Shown here in pieces: positions 8,502 to 16,944 of a stretch of 64,000 bases of DNA. Origin of the DNA: Paenibacillus athensensis (GTDB taxonomy: Bacteria > Bacillota > Bacilli > Paenibacillales > NBRC-103111). Position numbers and translations under genes: made by a program. The stretch's first letter is position 1. Each line of letters opens with the position of its first letter. Location of the stretch: contig NZ_MYFO02000004.1 in the NCBI RefSeq assembly GCF_004514475.2, positions 434,001 to 498,000 of the forward strand. The letters are read 5' to 3'. The notes below the pieces were generated by a model that was not told the origin of the DNA, did no database searches, and was given only the letters and a program-made list of their open reading frames with translations.

Positions 8502-9923
8502 ATGTCTACGCAACCACAGGCTTTATCGCAAGCCGATCCTAAGCGTTGGAAAGCACTTGCCTTGCTTTGCCTTGCAAATTTTATGGTGATTATGGATACC
8601 TCGATTATTGGGGTAGCATTACCGGCTATTAAAGAAGCACTTGGATATACGCAGGAAAGCTTGCAGTGGGTATTTAACGCATATGTCATTTTCTTTGGCG
8701 GTTTGCTGTTGCTCGGTGGCCGATTATCCGACCTTTTCGGTCAACGAAACATCTTCATGTGGGGTTTCTCTATCCTAACCTTAGCCTCCTTGCTTGCAGG
8801 ATTGGCATGGAGTGATGTGGCGCTTAACGTTGGCCGCGCATTGCAAGGATTCGGTTCCGCTCTAATTGCACCGTCTGCATTAACGATTGTCATGATGCTG
8901 TTTAGCGGAAACCCAAAGGAACTAGGCAAGGCTCTTGGCTTCTGGGGCGCTTCCGCAGCGGCAGGAGGGTCTGCTGGCGTGTTTCTTGGAGGAGTGATTA
9001 CCGAATGGCTGAGTTGGAAGTGGACGTTTCTAATCAATGTTCCAGTCGGTATTCTAGCCTTATTATTAGCCCCGACCCTGTTGTCGAAAGGGCTGCGCAG
9101 AAAAGGGAGCATTGATGTCGTTGGCTCCATGTTTGTCACAGCTGCTTTGGTTTTGATTGTATACGGCATTGTAACAGCAGAACATAATGGATGGAGATCG
9201 CCGTCCACTCTATGGACCATCATTTCGGGAGCCGTACTTTTCATTCTCTTTCTCATCATTCAGGCTGTTAAAAAAGAACCTCTGGTACCGCTTCGAATAT
9301 TTAGAGCGCCAAACCTGGCTGCCGGGAATATCGCGCTCATCATGCTGTCTGGAGGATGGATCCCGCTTTGGTATTTCCTCAACCTTTACATGCAGCAGGT
9401 TTTGAAATTTACCGCCTTCGCCGGTGGGGTTGCTTTGCTTCCGATGACGATACTGATTGCGATTTTCATGATGTTCATTACAGGGAAATTGATTGGGAAG
9501 TTCGGAATGAAAGCCAATTTAGTGATCGGTTTGATCGCTCTTGGAGTATCCATGTTGTTGTTTTCCGGAAATACACCGGTAGACGGTACTTTCGTTGCGA
9601 ACGTCCTCCCGCCATCGTTATTAGGGGCGTTGGGTATGTCTCTTGCCTATATCCCGGCAACTATGGCAGCTATGTCAGGGGTGAAACCGGAAGAGGCAGG
9701 CTTAGCATCTGGCCTGGCGAATACCAGTTACCAGATAGGCTCGGCAATTAGTTTAGCCATTATGGTGGCTATCGCTGCAGGAGCAACAGCTTCCCAAACA
9801 GGAGTTGATTCATTAATAGCTCTGAATGTTGGATTTCATCAAGCATTTTTTTGGTCCAGCATCGTGGCCTTTGCAGGAGCTGTTTTAGCATTTCTCTTTA
9901 TTCGTTCGCCAAAACAAGGGTAA
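8502..9923 (+). CDS. DHA2-family MFS drug/metal efflux transporter, 14-TM type
   Basis: 473 aa with about 14 hydrophobic segments. DHA2 (EmrB/QacA) signatures are seen: MVIMDTSIIGVALPAI in the first segment, GGRLSDLFGQR between segments 2 and 3, and GRALQGFGSALIAPSALT in segments 4 and 5. It is a proton-driven exporter of small molecules. A CsoR-like operator lies in its promoter, so it may be induced by copper and export a copper complex or a toxic metabolite made under copper stress. The substrate cannot be told from sequence. A 14-bp hairpin lies after the stop. Confidence 0.85.
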   Translation: MSTQPQALSQADPKRWKALALLCLANFMVIMDTSIIGVALPAIKEALGYTQESLQWVFNAYVIFFGGLLLLGGRLSDLFGQRNIFMWGFSILTLASLLAGLAWSDVALNVGRALQGFGSALIAPSALTIVMMLFSGNPKELGKALGFWGASAAAGGSAGVFLGGVITEWLSWKWTFLINVPVGILALLLAPTLLSKGLRRKGSIDVVGSMFVTAALVLIVYGIVTAEHNGWRSPSTLWTIISGAVLFILFLIIQAVKKEPLVPLRIFRAPNLAAGNIALIMLSGGWIPLWYFLNLYMQQVLKFTAFAGGVALLPMTILIAIFMMFITGKLIGKFGMKANLVIGLIALGVSMLLFSGNTPVDGTFVANVLPPSLLGALGMSLAYIPATMAAMSGVKPEEAGLASGLANTSYQIGSAISLAIMVAIAAGATASQTGVDSLIALNVGFHQAFFWSSIVAFAGAVLAFLFIRSPKQG

Positions 9924-9954
9924 TCAAACGGTCCGGCAGCAATGTGATTACGAG

Positions 9955-9990
9955 AGGTCTCCGGCCAAACGAATGCTTGGCTGGAGACTT
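9955..9990 (+). terminator. Hairpin terminator after the MFS gene
   Basis: 14-bp stem (AGGTCTCC-type left arm, GGAGACTT-type right arm) with an 8-nt loop. The following bases are only weakly T-rich. Confidence 0.5.
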
Positions 9991-10029
9991 CCGTTGAATA
10001 ATTCTTTCCCAATACCCCTTTCAAACGAA

Positions 10030-10063
10030 TTGCATTGTATAGGGGGTGGGAGTATAGTATAAT
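10030..10063 (+). promoter_or_regulatory. Promoter with CsoR-like operator upstream of csoR1
   Basis: TTGCAT, 17 bp, TATAGT, with TATAGGGGGTGGGAGTATA spanning the spacer. A second -10-like TATAAT follows at 10058. The G-tract flanked by TATA dyads suggests autoregulation by the CsoR encoded 24 nt downstream. Confidence 0.65.
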
Positions 10064-10086
10064 GACTTGTAAGGGAGGCGAATCAG

Positions 10087-10437
10087 ATGAGCGTTGATGC
10101 GGATTTGCTGGAGCATGTAAGTGAAGATGATTCCAGTTGTTGCGGGGCTGATGGATCAGAGCGAAAAAGCCATCATTCGGATAAAGTGAAAAACAGCTTA
10201 ATTAGCCGGTTAAATCGAATAGAAGGACAAATACGTGGTATTAAAGGGTTAATTGAAAAAGATACGTATTGTGATGATGTACTGAATCAAATTGCTTCGG
10301 TTCAATCCGCTTTGAACGGGGTCGGAAAGCTCTTGCTGGAGAATCATCTTAAAAGCTGCGTCATCGAGCGGATCCAGGAAGGGGATACCGAAGTTTTGAC
10401 AGAGCTTATGACAACCATGAATAAACTGATAAAATAA
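10087..10437 (+). CDS. csoR: CsoR-family copper-sensing repressor (copy 1)
   Basis: 116 aa, all-helical CsoR/RcnR (DUF156) fold: SRLNRIEGQIRGI in helix 1 and the Cu(I) ligand triad C62, H87, C91 (YCDD, NHLKSC) with canonical spacing. The first 30 residues form an unusual extension with CC and HH. CsoR tetramers bind G-tract operators and release on Cu(I). An operator-like promoter precedes it and a small terminator follows, so it is probably monocistronic and autoregulated. Confidence 0.9.
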   Translation: MSVDADLLEHVSEDDSSCCGADGSERKSHHSDKVKNSLISRLNRIEGQIRGIKGLIEKDTYCDDVLNQIASVQSALNGVGKLLLENHLKSCVIERIQEGDTEVLTELMTTMNKLIK

Positions 10438-10442
10438 GATCG

Positions 10443-10466
10443 AGCAGCAGTCGCTGCTTTTTCTTT
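10443..10466 (+). terminator. Short terminator after csoR1
   Basis: AGCAGC/GCTGCT stem with a 4-nt loop followed by TTTTCTTT. Confidence 0.7.
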
Positions 10467-10505
10467 ACATAAAAATATAGGGTGCTGGGGTATTGTAAAA
10501 ACATG

Positions 10506-10534
10506 TTGACTGATATAGGGTAGTGGGGTATTCT
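10506..10534 (+). promoter_or_regulatory. Promoter with CsoR-like operator for the cop operon
   Basis: TTGACT (10506-10511), exactly 17 bp, TATTCT (10529-10534). The spacer contains TATAGGGTAGTGGGGTATT, a good CsoR-type operator. It drives csoR2-copZ-copA and probably the genes to 14720. Confidence 0.75.
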
Positions 10535-10551
10535 AATTGACAAGGAGATCG

Positions 10552-10893
10552 ATGGAAATGAAAAATAAGGAATCGATGAAATCATTTCCTGAGCATCGAA
10601 AATCAAGTCAACTTCATCCGAAAGCAAAGCATGCGATCGGGCTGAGACTAAATCGGATTGAGGGGCAGGTTCGCGGCTTACAGAGGCAAGTGGAACGGGA
10701 TGAATATTGTGATCAGATCGTAAACCAACTTGAAGCTGTCCATTCCGCTCTCAATGCAGTAGGCATTCTGCTTCTATCGAACCACTTGGAATCATACGTC
10801 GCGAGAGCTAGCTCAAGGTGTAAGGATTCCATCACACAGGAAATGCTAATAACATTGAGCATTTTGATTAAAAGAAGGGATGATGAAAAATGA
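10552..10893 (+). CDS. CsoR-family repressor with altered ligand set (copy 2)
   Basis: I place the start at ATG 10552 after AAGGAG; ATG 10558 is also possible. The 113-aa protein has the CsoR fold (LRLNRIEGQVRGL) but only two of the three copper ligands: C53 and H78 are present, while the third position is Tyr82 (NHLESY) instead of Cys. Other Cys further on (SSRC) might substitute. Its last codons overlap copZ by 4 nt. It may sense something other than Cu(I), respond more weakly, or form mixed tetramers with copy 1. Confidence 0.85.
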   Translation: MEMKNKESMKSFPEHRKSSQLHPKAKHAIGLRLNRIEGQVRGLQRQVERDEYCDQIVNQLEAVHSALNAVGILLLSNHLESYVARASSRCKDSITQEMLITLSILIKRRDDEK

Positions 10894-11090
10894 AAAACAT
10901 TACATTGCAAGTTGAAGGTATGAGCTGCCAGCATTGCGTTAATTCCATTGAAGGGGCTCTCAAGGAAATTGGTGCAGCCGGCAAGGTCGATCTGAAGAAC
11001 AATTCGGTGGACGTATCATTCGATGAAAATCAAATATCGATCGAACGTATCAAAGAAATCATCGAAGAACAAGGTTACGACGTGGTGTAA
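10890..11090 (+). CDS. copZ: Copper chaperone CopZ
   Basis: 66-aa single heavy-metal-associated domain with GMSCQHC. It carries Cu(I) in the cytosol and delivers it to CopA. The start overlaps the csoR2 stop by 4 nt and copA begins 29 nt after its stop, so the three form one translation unit. Confidence 0.93.
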   Translation: MKNITLQVEGMSCQHCVNSIEGALKEIGAAGKVDLKNNSVDVSFDENQISIERIKEIIEEQGYDVV

Positions 11091-11119
11091 TCTCATCCGA
11101 CAACAGGGAGTGAAAGATC

Positions 11120-13555
11120 GTGGAAGCAACCGCTATTCAGGAAACGAAGCAAACGACTTTGCAAATCACGGGTATGACTTGTGCAGCTTGTGCTAACCGC
11201 ATTGAAAAAGGCTTGAATAAATTGGAAGGCGTCACTTCCGCCAACGTAAATTTTGCTTTGGAAAAAGCGAGTGTTACCTATGATCCAGTGAAAGTTGGCG
11301 TTGGAAATTTGGAAGAAACCATAAAAAAACTCGGATATGATACGGCCAAAGATGTGGCTCAGTTTAAACTGGAAGGGATGACGTGCGCCGCATGCGCGAA
11401 TCGGATCGAGAAGGGACTTGGCAAGATGCCCGGCGTTACAAGCGCCTCCGTCAACTTTGCGATGGAAACAGCACGTGTCGAATATTCGCCGGGTGAAGTA
11501 TCGATCGAGGATATGCAAAACAAGGTCAAACAGCTCGGCTATAAAGCCATCACGAAGCAGGAAAACGAAAAAGCGGGAAATCATCGTGATCATGAAATTC
11601 GCCATCAAAAACGGAAATTGCTCATTTCGGCGATTCTTTCCTTCCCGCTTTTGTGGAGCATGGTCGCTCACTTTTCGTTTACCTCATGGATCTACATGCC
11701 GGAAGTGCTTATGAATCCATGGTTCCAGCTTATCTTGGCTACTCCGGTGCAATTTTATGTCGGAAGGCAGTTTTATGTAGGTGCGTATAAAGCGCTTCGT
11801 AATGGCAGTGCTAATATGGATGTTCTGGTTTCGCTCGGAACCTCGGCCGCTTATTTCTACAGCCTCTATCTGACAATCGATTGGTTCGCTCGGGGAGGTA
11901 GTGTCCATCACGGACCATCCTTGTACTATGAGACTAGCGCGATCTTGATTACGCTGGTCATTTTGGGGAAACTGTTCGAATCGCTCGCCAAAGGCCGCAC
12001 ATCGGAAGCAATCAAATCTTTGATGGGTTTACAGGCGAAAACAGCTTTGGTTGTTCGTGATGGTCAAGAACTGACAGTTCCGGTGGATGAAGTCATCGTA
12101 GGGGATATCGTGCTTGTACGTCCCGGAGACAAAGTGCCGGTAGATGGAGAAGTGCTTGAAGGTGTGTCGTCTGTAGATGAATCGATGCTCACAGGCGAAA
12201 GCCTTCCTGTGGAAAAGAAAACCGGCGACTCGGTCATCGGTGCCACGATCAACAAAAACGGCATGCTCCGAATTAAGGCAACGAAAGTCGGCAAAGAAAC
12301 GGCGCTTGCCCAAATTATTAAAGTCGTGGAAGAAGCACAGGGCTCCAAAGCGCCGATTCAACGGGTAGCGGACATCATTTCAGGCATTTTTGTTCCGATT
12401 GTCGTGGGGATCGCAGTTGTCGCGTTTTTGGTATGGTATTTCTTCGTTACGCCAGGTGAATTTGCAAATGCTTTGGAAAAAGCGATCGCCATCCTCGTCA
12501 TTGCTTGCCCTTGCGCGCTTGGTTTGGCAACGCCGACTTCCATCATGGCAGGTTCCGGTCGCGCCGCGGAGCTCGGGATCTTGTTTAAAGGCGGCGAGCA
12601 TTTGGAGCAAACGCATAAGATCGACGCGATCATTCTGGATAAAACCGGCACCGTTACGAAGGGGAAACCGGAGCTCACAGACGTGTTGACGGAAGGAAAC
12701 GAAACGGACTTCCTTAGACTCGTCGGCGCGGCGGAAAAAAATTCGGAGCATCCGCTTGCGGAAGCGATCGTTGCAGGTATTCTAGAAAAAAACATCGAGC
12801 TGCCGGGTACAGAGTCGTTCGAGGCGATTCCGGGTTTCGGAATCAAAGCTGTGGTAGAAGGCAAACAAATGCTCATCGGTACTCGCCGGTTAATGGAAAA
12901 ATACGAAGTGGATGCAAAGCACGCTTATGAATCGATGGCTCGTGTAGAGGAGGTCGGAAAAACAGCCATGCTCGTTGCGATCGATAACCGGTATGCAGGT
13001 ATGATCGCTGTGGCAGATACGATTAAGGAAACATCGAAGGCCGCTGTGAGCCGCCTTAAAGAAATGGGAATTGAGGTCATCATGATCACAGGCGATAATG
13101 AACGGACGGCCAAGGCTATTGCGGCTCAAGTCGGCATTGATCATGTTCTCGCAGAAGTGCTTCCGGAAGGAAAAGCCGAAGAAGTGAAGAAGTTGCAAGC
13201 TCAAGGGAAAAAAGTAGCCATGGTCGGAGACGGTATTAATGATGCACCTGCCCTGGCAACAGCGGATATTGGGATGGCCATCGGTACCGGTACCGATGTG
13301 GCCATGGAGGCAGCGGACGTAACGCTCATGCGCGGTGATCTGTCCAGCATCCCAGATGCGATCTATATGAGCCGCAAGACGATGAGCAACATCAAGCAGA
13401 ATTTATTTTGGGCACTTGGTTATAACACCCTCGGGATACCGATTGCTGCGATTGGTTTGTTGGCACCATGGGTAGCAGGCGCAGCGATGGCATTAAGTTC
13501 CGTTTCCGTTGTTCTCAACGCGCTTCGCCTACAGCGTGTTAAAGTACGCCACTAG
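11120..13555 (+). CDS. copA: Cu(I)-exporting P1B-type ATPase CopA
   Basis: 811 aa beginning at GTG 11120 after GGGAGTG. Two N-terminal heavy-metal-associated domains carry GMTCAAC (Cys pairs 21/24 and 89/92). The transport CPC is at 463-465, the phosphorylated Asp in DKTGT at 507, with TGES and GDGINDAP later, and the copper-specific YN in ALGYN and MSS in ALSSVSV near the end. It pumps Cu(I) out of the cytoplasm. It stands in a CsoR-controlled operon with CopZ and, downstream, a siroheme-like protein, a second CopZ and a glutaredoxin. Confidence 0.97.
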   Translation: MEATAIQETKQTTLQITGMTCAACANRIEKGLNKLEGVTSANVNFALEKASVTYDPVKVGVGNLEETIKKLGYDTAKDVAQFKLEGMTCAACANRIEKGLGKMPGVTSASVNFAMETARVEYSPGEVSIEDMQNKVKQLGYKAITKQENEKAGNHRDHEIRHQKRKLLISAILSFPLLWSMVAHFSFTSWIYMPEVLMNPWFQLILATPVQFYVGRQFYVGAYKALRNGSANMDVLVSLGTSAAYFYSLYLTIDWFARGGSVHHGPSLYYETSAILITLVILGKLFESLAKGRTSEAIKSLMGLQAKTALVVRDGQELTVPVDEVIVGDIVLVRPGDKVPVDGEVLEGVSSVDESMLTGESLPVEKKTGDSVIGATINKNGMLRIKATKVGKETALAQIIKVVEEAQGSKAPIQRVADIISGIFVPIVVGIAVVAFLVWYFFVTPGEFANALEKAIAILVIACPCALGLATPTSIMAGSGRAAELGILFKGGEHLEQTHKIDAIILDKTGTVTKGKPELTDVLTEGNETDFLRLVGAAEKNSEHPLAEAIVAGILEKNIELPGTESFEAIPGFGIKAVVEGKQMLIGTRRLMEKYEVDAKHAYESMARVEEVGKTAMLVAIDNRYAGMIAVADTIKETSKAAVSRLKEMGIEVIMITGDNERTAKAIAAQVGIDHVLAEVLPEGKAEEVKKLQAQGKKVAMVGDGINDAPALATADIGMAIGTGTDVAMEAADVTLMRGDLSSIPDAIYMSRKTMSNIKQNLFWALGYNTLGIPIAAIGLLAPWVAGAAMALSSVSVVLNALRLQRVKVRH

Positions 13556-13599
13556 TCGATGTGAAATAATTCGATAAATTCGAAAAGAGGTGGCTGGTC

Positions 13600-14220
13600 A
13601 TGGGAGAGACAACAAAAATCGCAATAAGCGCGGGGATTCAAGTTGGGGGCAGCCTGTTCACACCGGAGCAGTTTGCCAAAATCGGTTCCGTCGTGGGGAC
13701 GGATGCAAAAATCGAGATGACCCCGTTTAAACAGCTGTATGCAGAGGTGCCTCACGAGCGGCGCGATGTCATAAAAGAAGAGCTTGAGCGTTATGACCTT
13801 GAAGTGTATCCGGCAGGGTTTGTAACTAAAAGTCTGATTGCCTGTAATTTCTGTAAAGGGGCTGAGGAAGCTGGTTTGGATTCAGCTAGATCCTTAAATA
13901 CAGCAATAGCAGGTATTGAGACGCCCACGCCCCTTAAGATTGGGTATGCGGGTTGTGCATTAGGTACAAGTGAGCCGTTGCTTAAGGATATCAGCGTTGT
14001 CAAAATGCGAGATACATTTGACATCTATGTCGGCGGTGAACCGAAGGGGCTTAAAACCTCCTTTGCCAAACTACTCATCTCAGGATTAACCGAAGACAAA
14101 CTCGTTCCAGCCGTAACTGCCCTTATCCATTTCTATAAGGCACACGCGAAGGGTAAAGAAAAATTCAGCAAATTTGTGGACCGGGTTTCGCTCGAGCGGC
14201 TGCGGCAAATTGCAGGTTAA
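13600..14220 (+). CDS. Nitrite/sulfite reductase half-domain-like protein
   Basis: 206 aa matching the ferredoxin-like half plus the Fe-S/siroheme-type domain of nitrite and sulfite reductases: FTPEQFAKIGSVVG near the start, then IACNFCKGAEEAGLDSA and IGYAGCALGTSEPLLKDI, then IYVGGEPKG. Full-length enzymes bind a 4Fe-4S cluster and siroheme through CX5C and CX3C. Here I see CX2C and a single later Cys, so classical reductase activity is doubtful. It is encoded 44 nt after copA and before a CopZ-like gene, which suggests a copper-linked task such as a redox or metal-handling accessory. Function unknown. Confidence 0.75.
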   Translation: MGETTKIAISAGIQVGGSLFTPEQFAKIGSVVGTDAKIEMTPFKQLYAEVPHERRDVIKEELERYDLEVYPAGFVTKSLIACNFCKGAEEAGLDSARSLNTAIAGIETPTPLKIGYAGCALGTSEPLLKDISVVKMRDTFDIYVGGEPKGLKTSFAKLLISGLTEDKLVPAVTALIHFYKAHAKGKEKFSKFVDRVSLERLRQIAG

Positions 14221-14246
14221 CAGATACCTGGAGAGGAGGTGAAACC

Positions 14247-14450
14247 ATGCAAGAAGCAACTGTTAAAATACAAGGCATGTCTTGCCGCTCTTGCGTTAGA
14301 ACGATCGAAGGGGCTCTTGATTCGATTGGTGCTGAAGGTCACGTTAACTTTGAGCAAGGCACAGTACATGTTCAGTATGACGAAGCGAAAGTACAATTAA
14401 ATGATATAAAGGAAGCCATCGAAAATAAGGGGTATAACGTTTTAGTATAA
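14247..14450 (+). CDS. Second CopZ-like heavy-metal-associated protein
   Basis: 67 aa with GMSCRSC and the beta-alpha-beta-beta-alpha-beta pattern of CopZ. It is clearly a paralogue of the 10890 gene (EGALxxIGAxGxV shared). A GGAGGTGA site precedes it. It sits between the siroheme-like gene and the glutaredoxin gene and may serve them rather than CopA. Confidence 0.88.
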   Translation: MQEATVKIQGMSCRSCVRTIEGALDSIGAEGHVNFEQGTVHVQYDEAKVQLNDIKEAIENKGYNVLV

Positions 14451-14480
14451 GGGCAGTTTAGTAGCAAGGAGTGATCCTGG

Positions 14481-14720
14481 ATGACGGAACCAGTAAAAAT
14501 TTATTCGATACCCACCTGCAGTGACTGCAACTATGCCAAACGTTATTTCAAAGAACACGAGATTGCCTATACAGATTTCAACTGTGAAGAAGACGCCAAG
14601 TATGCAGAGGAAGTCTGGAACTTGACTGGAAAACAAGTGGTGCCGACGATCGTGATCGGAGACAAGGTGTTTGTAGGATTTGCAGAAAATTTAAGCGAAA
14701 TAAGTCAGATATTTAATTAA
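14481..14720 (+). CDS. Glutaredoxin/NrdH-like protein
   Basis: 79 aa with a thioredoxin fold: active site PTCSDC (CxxC), cis-Pro in VVPTIVIG and the terminal helix GFAENLSEI. It should reduce protein or low-molecular-weight disulfides, and in this operon may keep the Cys of CopZ and CopA reduced. It is the last gene before a terminator. Confidence 0.88.
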   Translation: MTEPVKIYSIPTCSDCNYAKRYFKEHEIAYTDFNCEEDAKYAEEVWNLTGKQVVPTIVIGDKVFVGFAENLSEISQIFN

Positions 14721-14725
14721 AGTTG

Positions 14726-14756
14726 GAACCCGGTGAATATGGCCGGGTTCTTGTTC
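14726..14756 (+). terminator. Terminator of the cop operon
   Basis: GAACCCGG/CCGGGTTC stem with a 9-nt loop followed by TTGTTC. Confidence 0.75.
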
Positions 14757-14977
14757 AACATAATATGAGAAGCAGTATCTTTAACAATGCCGATCGAGCT
14801 CGATGATCGGAATTTCCAAATCGACGTTCCTGCATAAGATCCTAGATCATTCGATCCACGTATATGAAAACACGGAGCATCACATTCGACATAAAACCTG
14901 ACCAATAACGAAAGATGATCAAAGCTTCATGAAATATGGTAAAATAATTTAATTCAAATATGTCGAATAGACTAGGA

Positions 14978-15056
14978 AAAAAGGCAAACCTGATCGAAAG
15001 ACAGGGACGCAAAGCCACGGGTCTTCTGCACTAGTGCAATGATCGCCGGGTTACCC
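14978..15056 (+). ncRNA. Cyclic-di-GMP-I (GEMM) riboswitch aptamer
   Basis: The conserved elements of the GEMM motif appear in order: AGGCAAACC, a CGAAAG tetraloop-like turn, GGGACGCAAAGCCAC, GGGTCT, and then GCCGGGTTACC closing the second stem. The variable hairpin with GCAC/GTGC lies between. It is followed after about 27 nt by a terminator hairpin and then by the regulator gene at 15144. Binding of cyclic-di-GMP should decide whether transcription continues; whether it turns the gene on or off is not clear from sequence alone. Confidence 0.9.
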
Positions 15057-15083
15057 TCTCAAACCACACCAAGATGACAAGCA

Positions 15084-15112
15084 GGCACGCCAGTGAGGGG
15101 GCGTGTCTTTTT
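15084..15112 (+). terminator. Riboswitch expression-platform terminator
   Basis: GGCACGCC/GGCGTGTC stem with a purine-rich loop followed by TTTTT, placed between the aptamer and the ATG at 15144. Confidence 0.8.
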
Positions 15113-15143
15113 GTCATTTGAAAATAAAAAGAGGTGATCGATT

Positions 15144-15869
15144 ATGAACAAACAAACAAGCTTTTCTGTAGAGATAAAAGATATGATCCGTAGGAACGGG
15201 AGTATCAAAGTATTACTGGCGGATGGTGACCTAGCTTGGCAACAGCGACTCGCTATGTTGCTTGAATCCGAGCCAGATATTTATTTATCTAACATCGTTT
15301 CGACAAAAGAAGAAGCGATTCGAGCGAGTGCACAATTAGACGTAGACGTAATGATCTTGGAAATGATTTTGAATTCGCCCAAACGAGACGGGCTGGACGC
15401 CGCAGCGGAGATTCTCAGAAATAAAGAGTTACCGATCATTGTCCTTTCTTCGATACAAGATCCGGAAGTCATGGTCGATGCAGTTGTTGCCGGAGCGGTC
15501 AATTATATTACAAAGTCCAACTATATGGACATACCGGTTGCGATCAGAGAAGCGCACCGACGTCAGTCCTCTCTCCATGCGGATGTCGCGACGATAATCC
15601 GTAATGAGATCGAGCTTATAAAGCGAAAAGAATTGCATTGCATGCTTACACCTACGGAAAAAGAAATTTTGCAACTCATAGGCTTGGGCTATCGGCAGAC
15701 AATTATCAGAGAATTACTTGGCATTACTTCGAACACCCTAAAATCGCACGTTCGGCATATCACTCGTAAATTCGACACCCGGTCCATTCGAGAAGCAGCT
15801 GAGAAGGCGAAACGAAGAGGTCTGTATGATCTGCACTATGCTACGCGATTTAATGGGACTGAAATTTGA
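15144..15869 (+). CDS. NarL/LuxR-type response regulator with Glu at the phosphosite
   Basis: 241 aa. An N-terminal receiver domain (about 20-140) has the acidic pocket ADGD, Ser in VLSSIQ and Lys in YITKSN, but the usual phosphoacceptor Asp position reads VMILEM, giving Glu. A C-terminal LuxR-type helix-turn-helix (LTPTEKEILQLIGLGY, then SNTLKSHVRHI) follows. Glu at this site often mimics constant activation, so control may come from the cyclic-di-GMP riboswitch upstream instead of a kinase. No kinase gene is adjacent. Confidence 0.85.
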   Translation: MNKQTSFSVEIKDMIRRNGSIKVLLADGDLAWQQRLAMLLESEPDIYLSNIVSTKEEAIRASAQLDVDVMILEMILNSPKRDGLDAAAEILRNKELPIIVLSSIQDPEVMVDAVVAGAVNYITKSNYMDIPVAIREAHRRQSSLHADVATIIRNEIELIKRKELHCMLTPTEKEILQLIGLGYRQTIIRELLGITSNTLKSHVRHITRKFDTRSIREAAEKAKRRGLYDLHYATRFNGTEI

Positions 15870-16032
15870 AACAAGCTTTGAGGAAATTCGAGGATATTTG
15901 ACAAAAATGTCATGGCAGAGGGTGACAAAAAGATCACCCTCCCCATTCGAACTAATAATAGGTAAAATGAAAGGGAAATATGAGGAATAATAGGAACATT
16001 ATCCCGTACCAAAGGAGGTGGAGAGAAAAAAG
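15870..16032. other. Intergenic region with hairpin
   Basis: Contains an 8-bp stem GAGGGTGA/TCACCCTC (15918-15941) without a T tract and a TTGACA at 15898. No gene is recognised. An AAAGGAGGTGGAG purine block near 16011 precedes the small ORF at 16033. Confidence 0.4.
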
Positions 16033-16155
16033 ATGAATGCTGGAGATTGTTGTCGTGAATCGAAGTCTGAAGAAAATCAAAATGGGACAGGCTCTCGTAA
16101 AATGAAGAGGATGGTGCCTTTAACTTACGTAATGATGCGGCTGTCCCCAATATAA
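16033..16155 (+). CDS. Small ORF, 40 aa, unknown
   Basis: ATG at 16033 lies after AAAGGAGGTGGAG, but with long spacing of about 13 nt. The product is polar with a CC pair at the start and a Met-rich end. It is not recognised. It may be a leader peptide or non-coding. Confidence 0.3.
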   Translation: MNAGDCCRESKSEENQNGTGSRKMKRMVPLTYVMMRLSPI

Positions 16156-16174
16156 CAATGAAGGGATGATCGTC

Positions 16175-16294
16175 ATGTATCAATTAGAAACGGAGCGTGA
16201 ATTATGTTTATTAGCATGGATTGATTTGCACTTCATTCAGCAGTTTTGCGGAAGGAGAGTTGTAGTATTTCTTGGAATTGGGGAGGGTGTTTGA
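16175..16294 (+). CDS. Small ORF, 39 aa, unknown
   Basis: ATG at 16175 follows AGGGATGA. The stop TGA overlaps the ATG of the sigma-like gene by one base (TGATG), so translation coupling is possible. The product is a short mixed sequence with one hydrophobic stretch (LCLLAWIDLHFI). It may be a regulatory leader of the next gene. Confidence 0.4.
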   Translation: MYQLETERELCLLAWIDLHFIQQFCGRRVVVFLGIGEGV

Positions 16295-16755
16295 TGAATC
16301 TTACCCAACAGTCCATCCCCTATGAAAAAGTGGAAGCATGGCTTATGTCCTATAGTGATTGGAAAGCAAGGTTAGCATATGCGCAGGCAGAGCTTAAGCA
16401 TATTCCGGGATTAACTAGGGCTTTGCATGAGTGGGTGAATCATGGCAATGGAAGAAAACAAGAACCATTATTGCGTACGGTCATTCATCGGATAGAGATC
16501 ACTGAACATGAAATCCCGTTGCTATTATCGAGAATCGGATTGATCGATTACGCTTTCTCGGCTCTCACCACAGAGGAAATTTTGTTCGTTCGTCTACGAT
16601 ATTTGGATAAACTGGCGCTTTCGGTCATTATGGATCGCATTGCACTTTCTCGCCGCGCGTTCTTTTATCATCGGAAGCGAATTCTGCATAAAGTATATCG
16701 AAAAATCAAAGATCGGGCGGTCCTGTTGGAACTGGATTCCTTTGGAGACGACTGA
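16294..16755 (+). CDS. Sigma-70 region-4-like regulator, phage/ICE type
   Basis: I take ATG 16294, with GGGGAGGGTG just upstream; an upstream TTG lacks a site. The 153-aa product is mostly helical. Residues 95-140 (LTTEEILFVRLRYLDKLAL, then RIALSRRAFFYHRKRIL) look like the region 4 helix-turn-helix of sigma factors and of ArpU/RinA-like late regulators in phages and integrative elements. It probably activates or modulates genes of the element fragment that follows. A clean terminator lies 15 nt after its stop. Confidence 0.65.
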   Translation: MNLTQQSIPYEKVEAWLMSYSDWKARLAYAQAELKHIPGLTRALHEWVNHGNGRKQEPLLRTVIHRIEITEHEIPLLLSRIGLIDYAFSALTTEEILFVRLRYLDKLALSVIMDRIALSRRAFFYHRKRILHKVYRKIKDRAVLLELDSFGDD

Positions 16756-16770
16756 TCATATCATTACTTC

Positions 16771-16800
16771 AGAAGATGCACATACGCATCTTCTATTTTT
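16771..16800 (+). terminator. Terminator after the sigma-like gene
   Basis: AGAAGATGC/GCATCTTCT perfect stem followed by ATTTTTAT. Confidence 0.85.
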
Positions 16801-16944
16801 ATGGTTCGTGAATTGAAGAATATCACCTCAATCCCCCATCTTTTCAAACAGGCTCTTGGGTCTACCCCCATTTTTAGCAGTCAGTTCAATCTCTCCGAGT
16901 ACGATTAACTCCTCACCAAGAGATGAGATGCCGTGAATCTTTCT

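Noticed and set aside
14940-15060. Possible tRNA or T-box leader before the LuxR-type gene
   Set aside because: The conserved blocks match the cyclic-di-GMP-I aptamer in order; no T-box bulge or cloverleaf is present.
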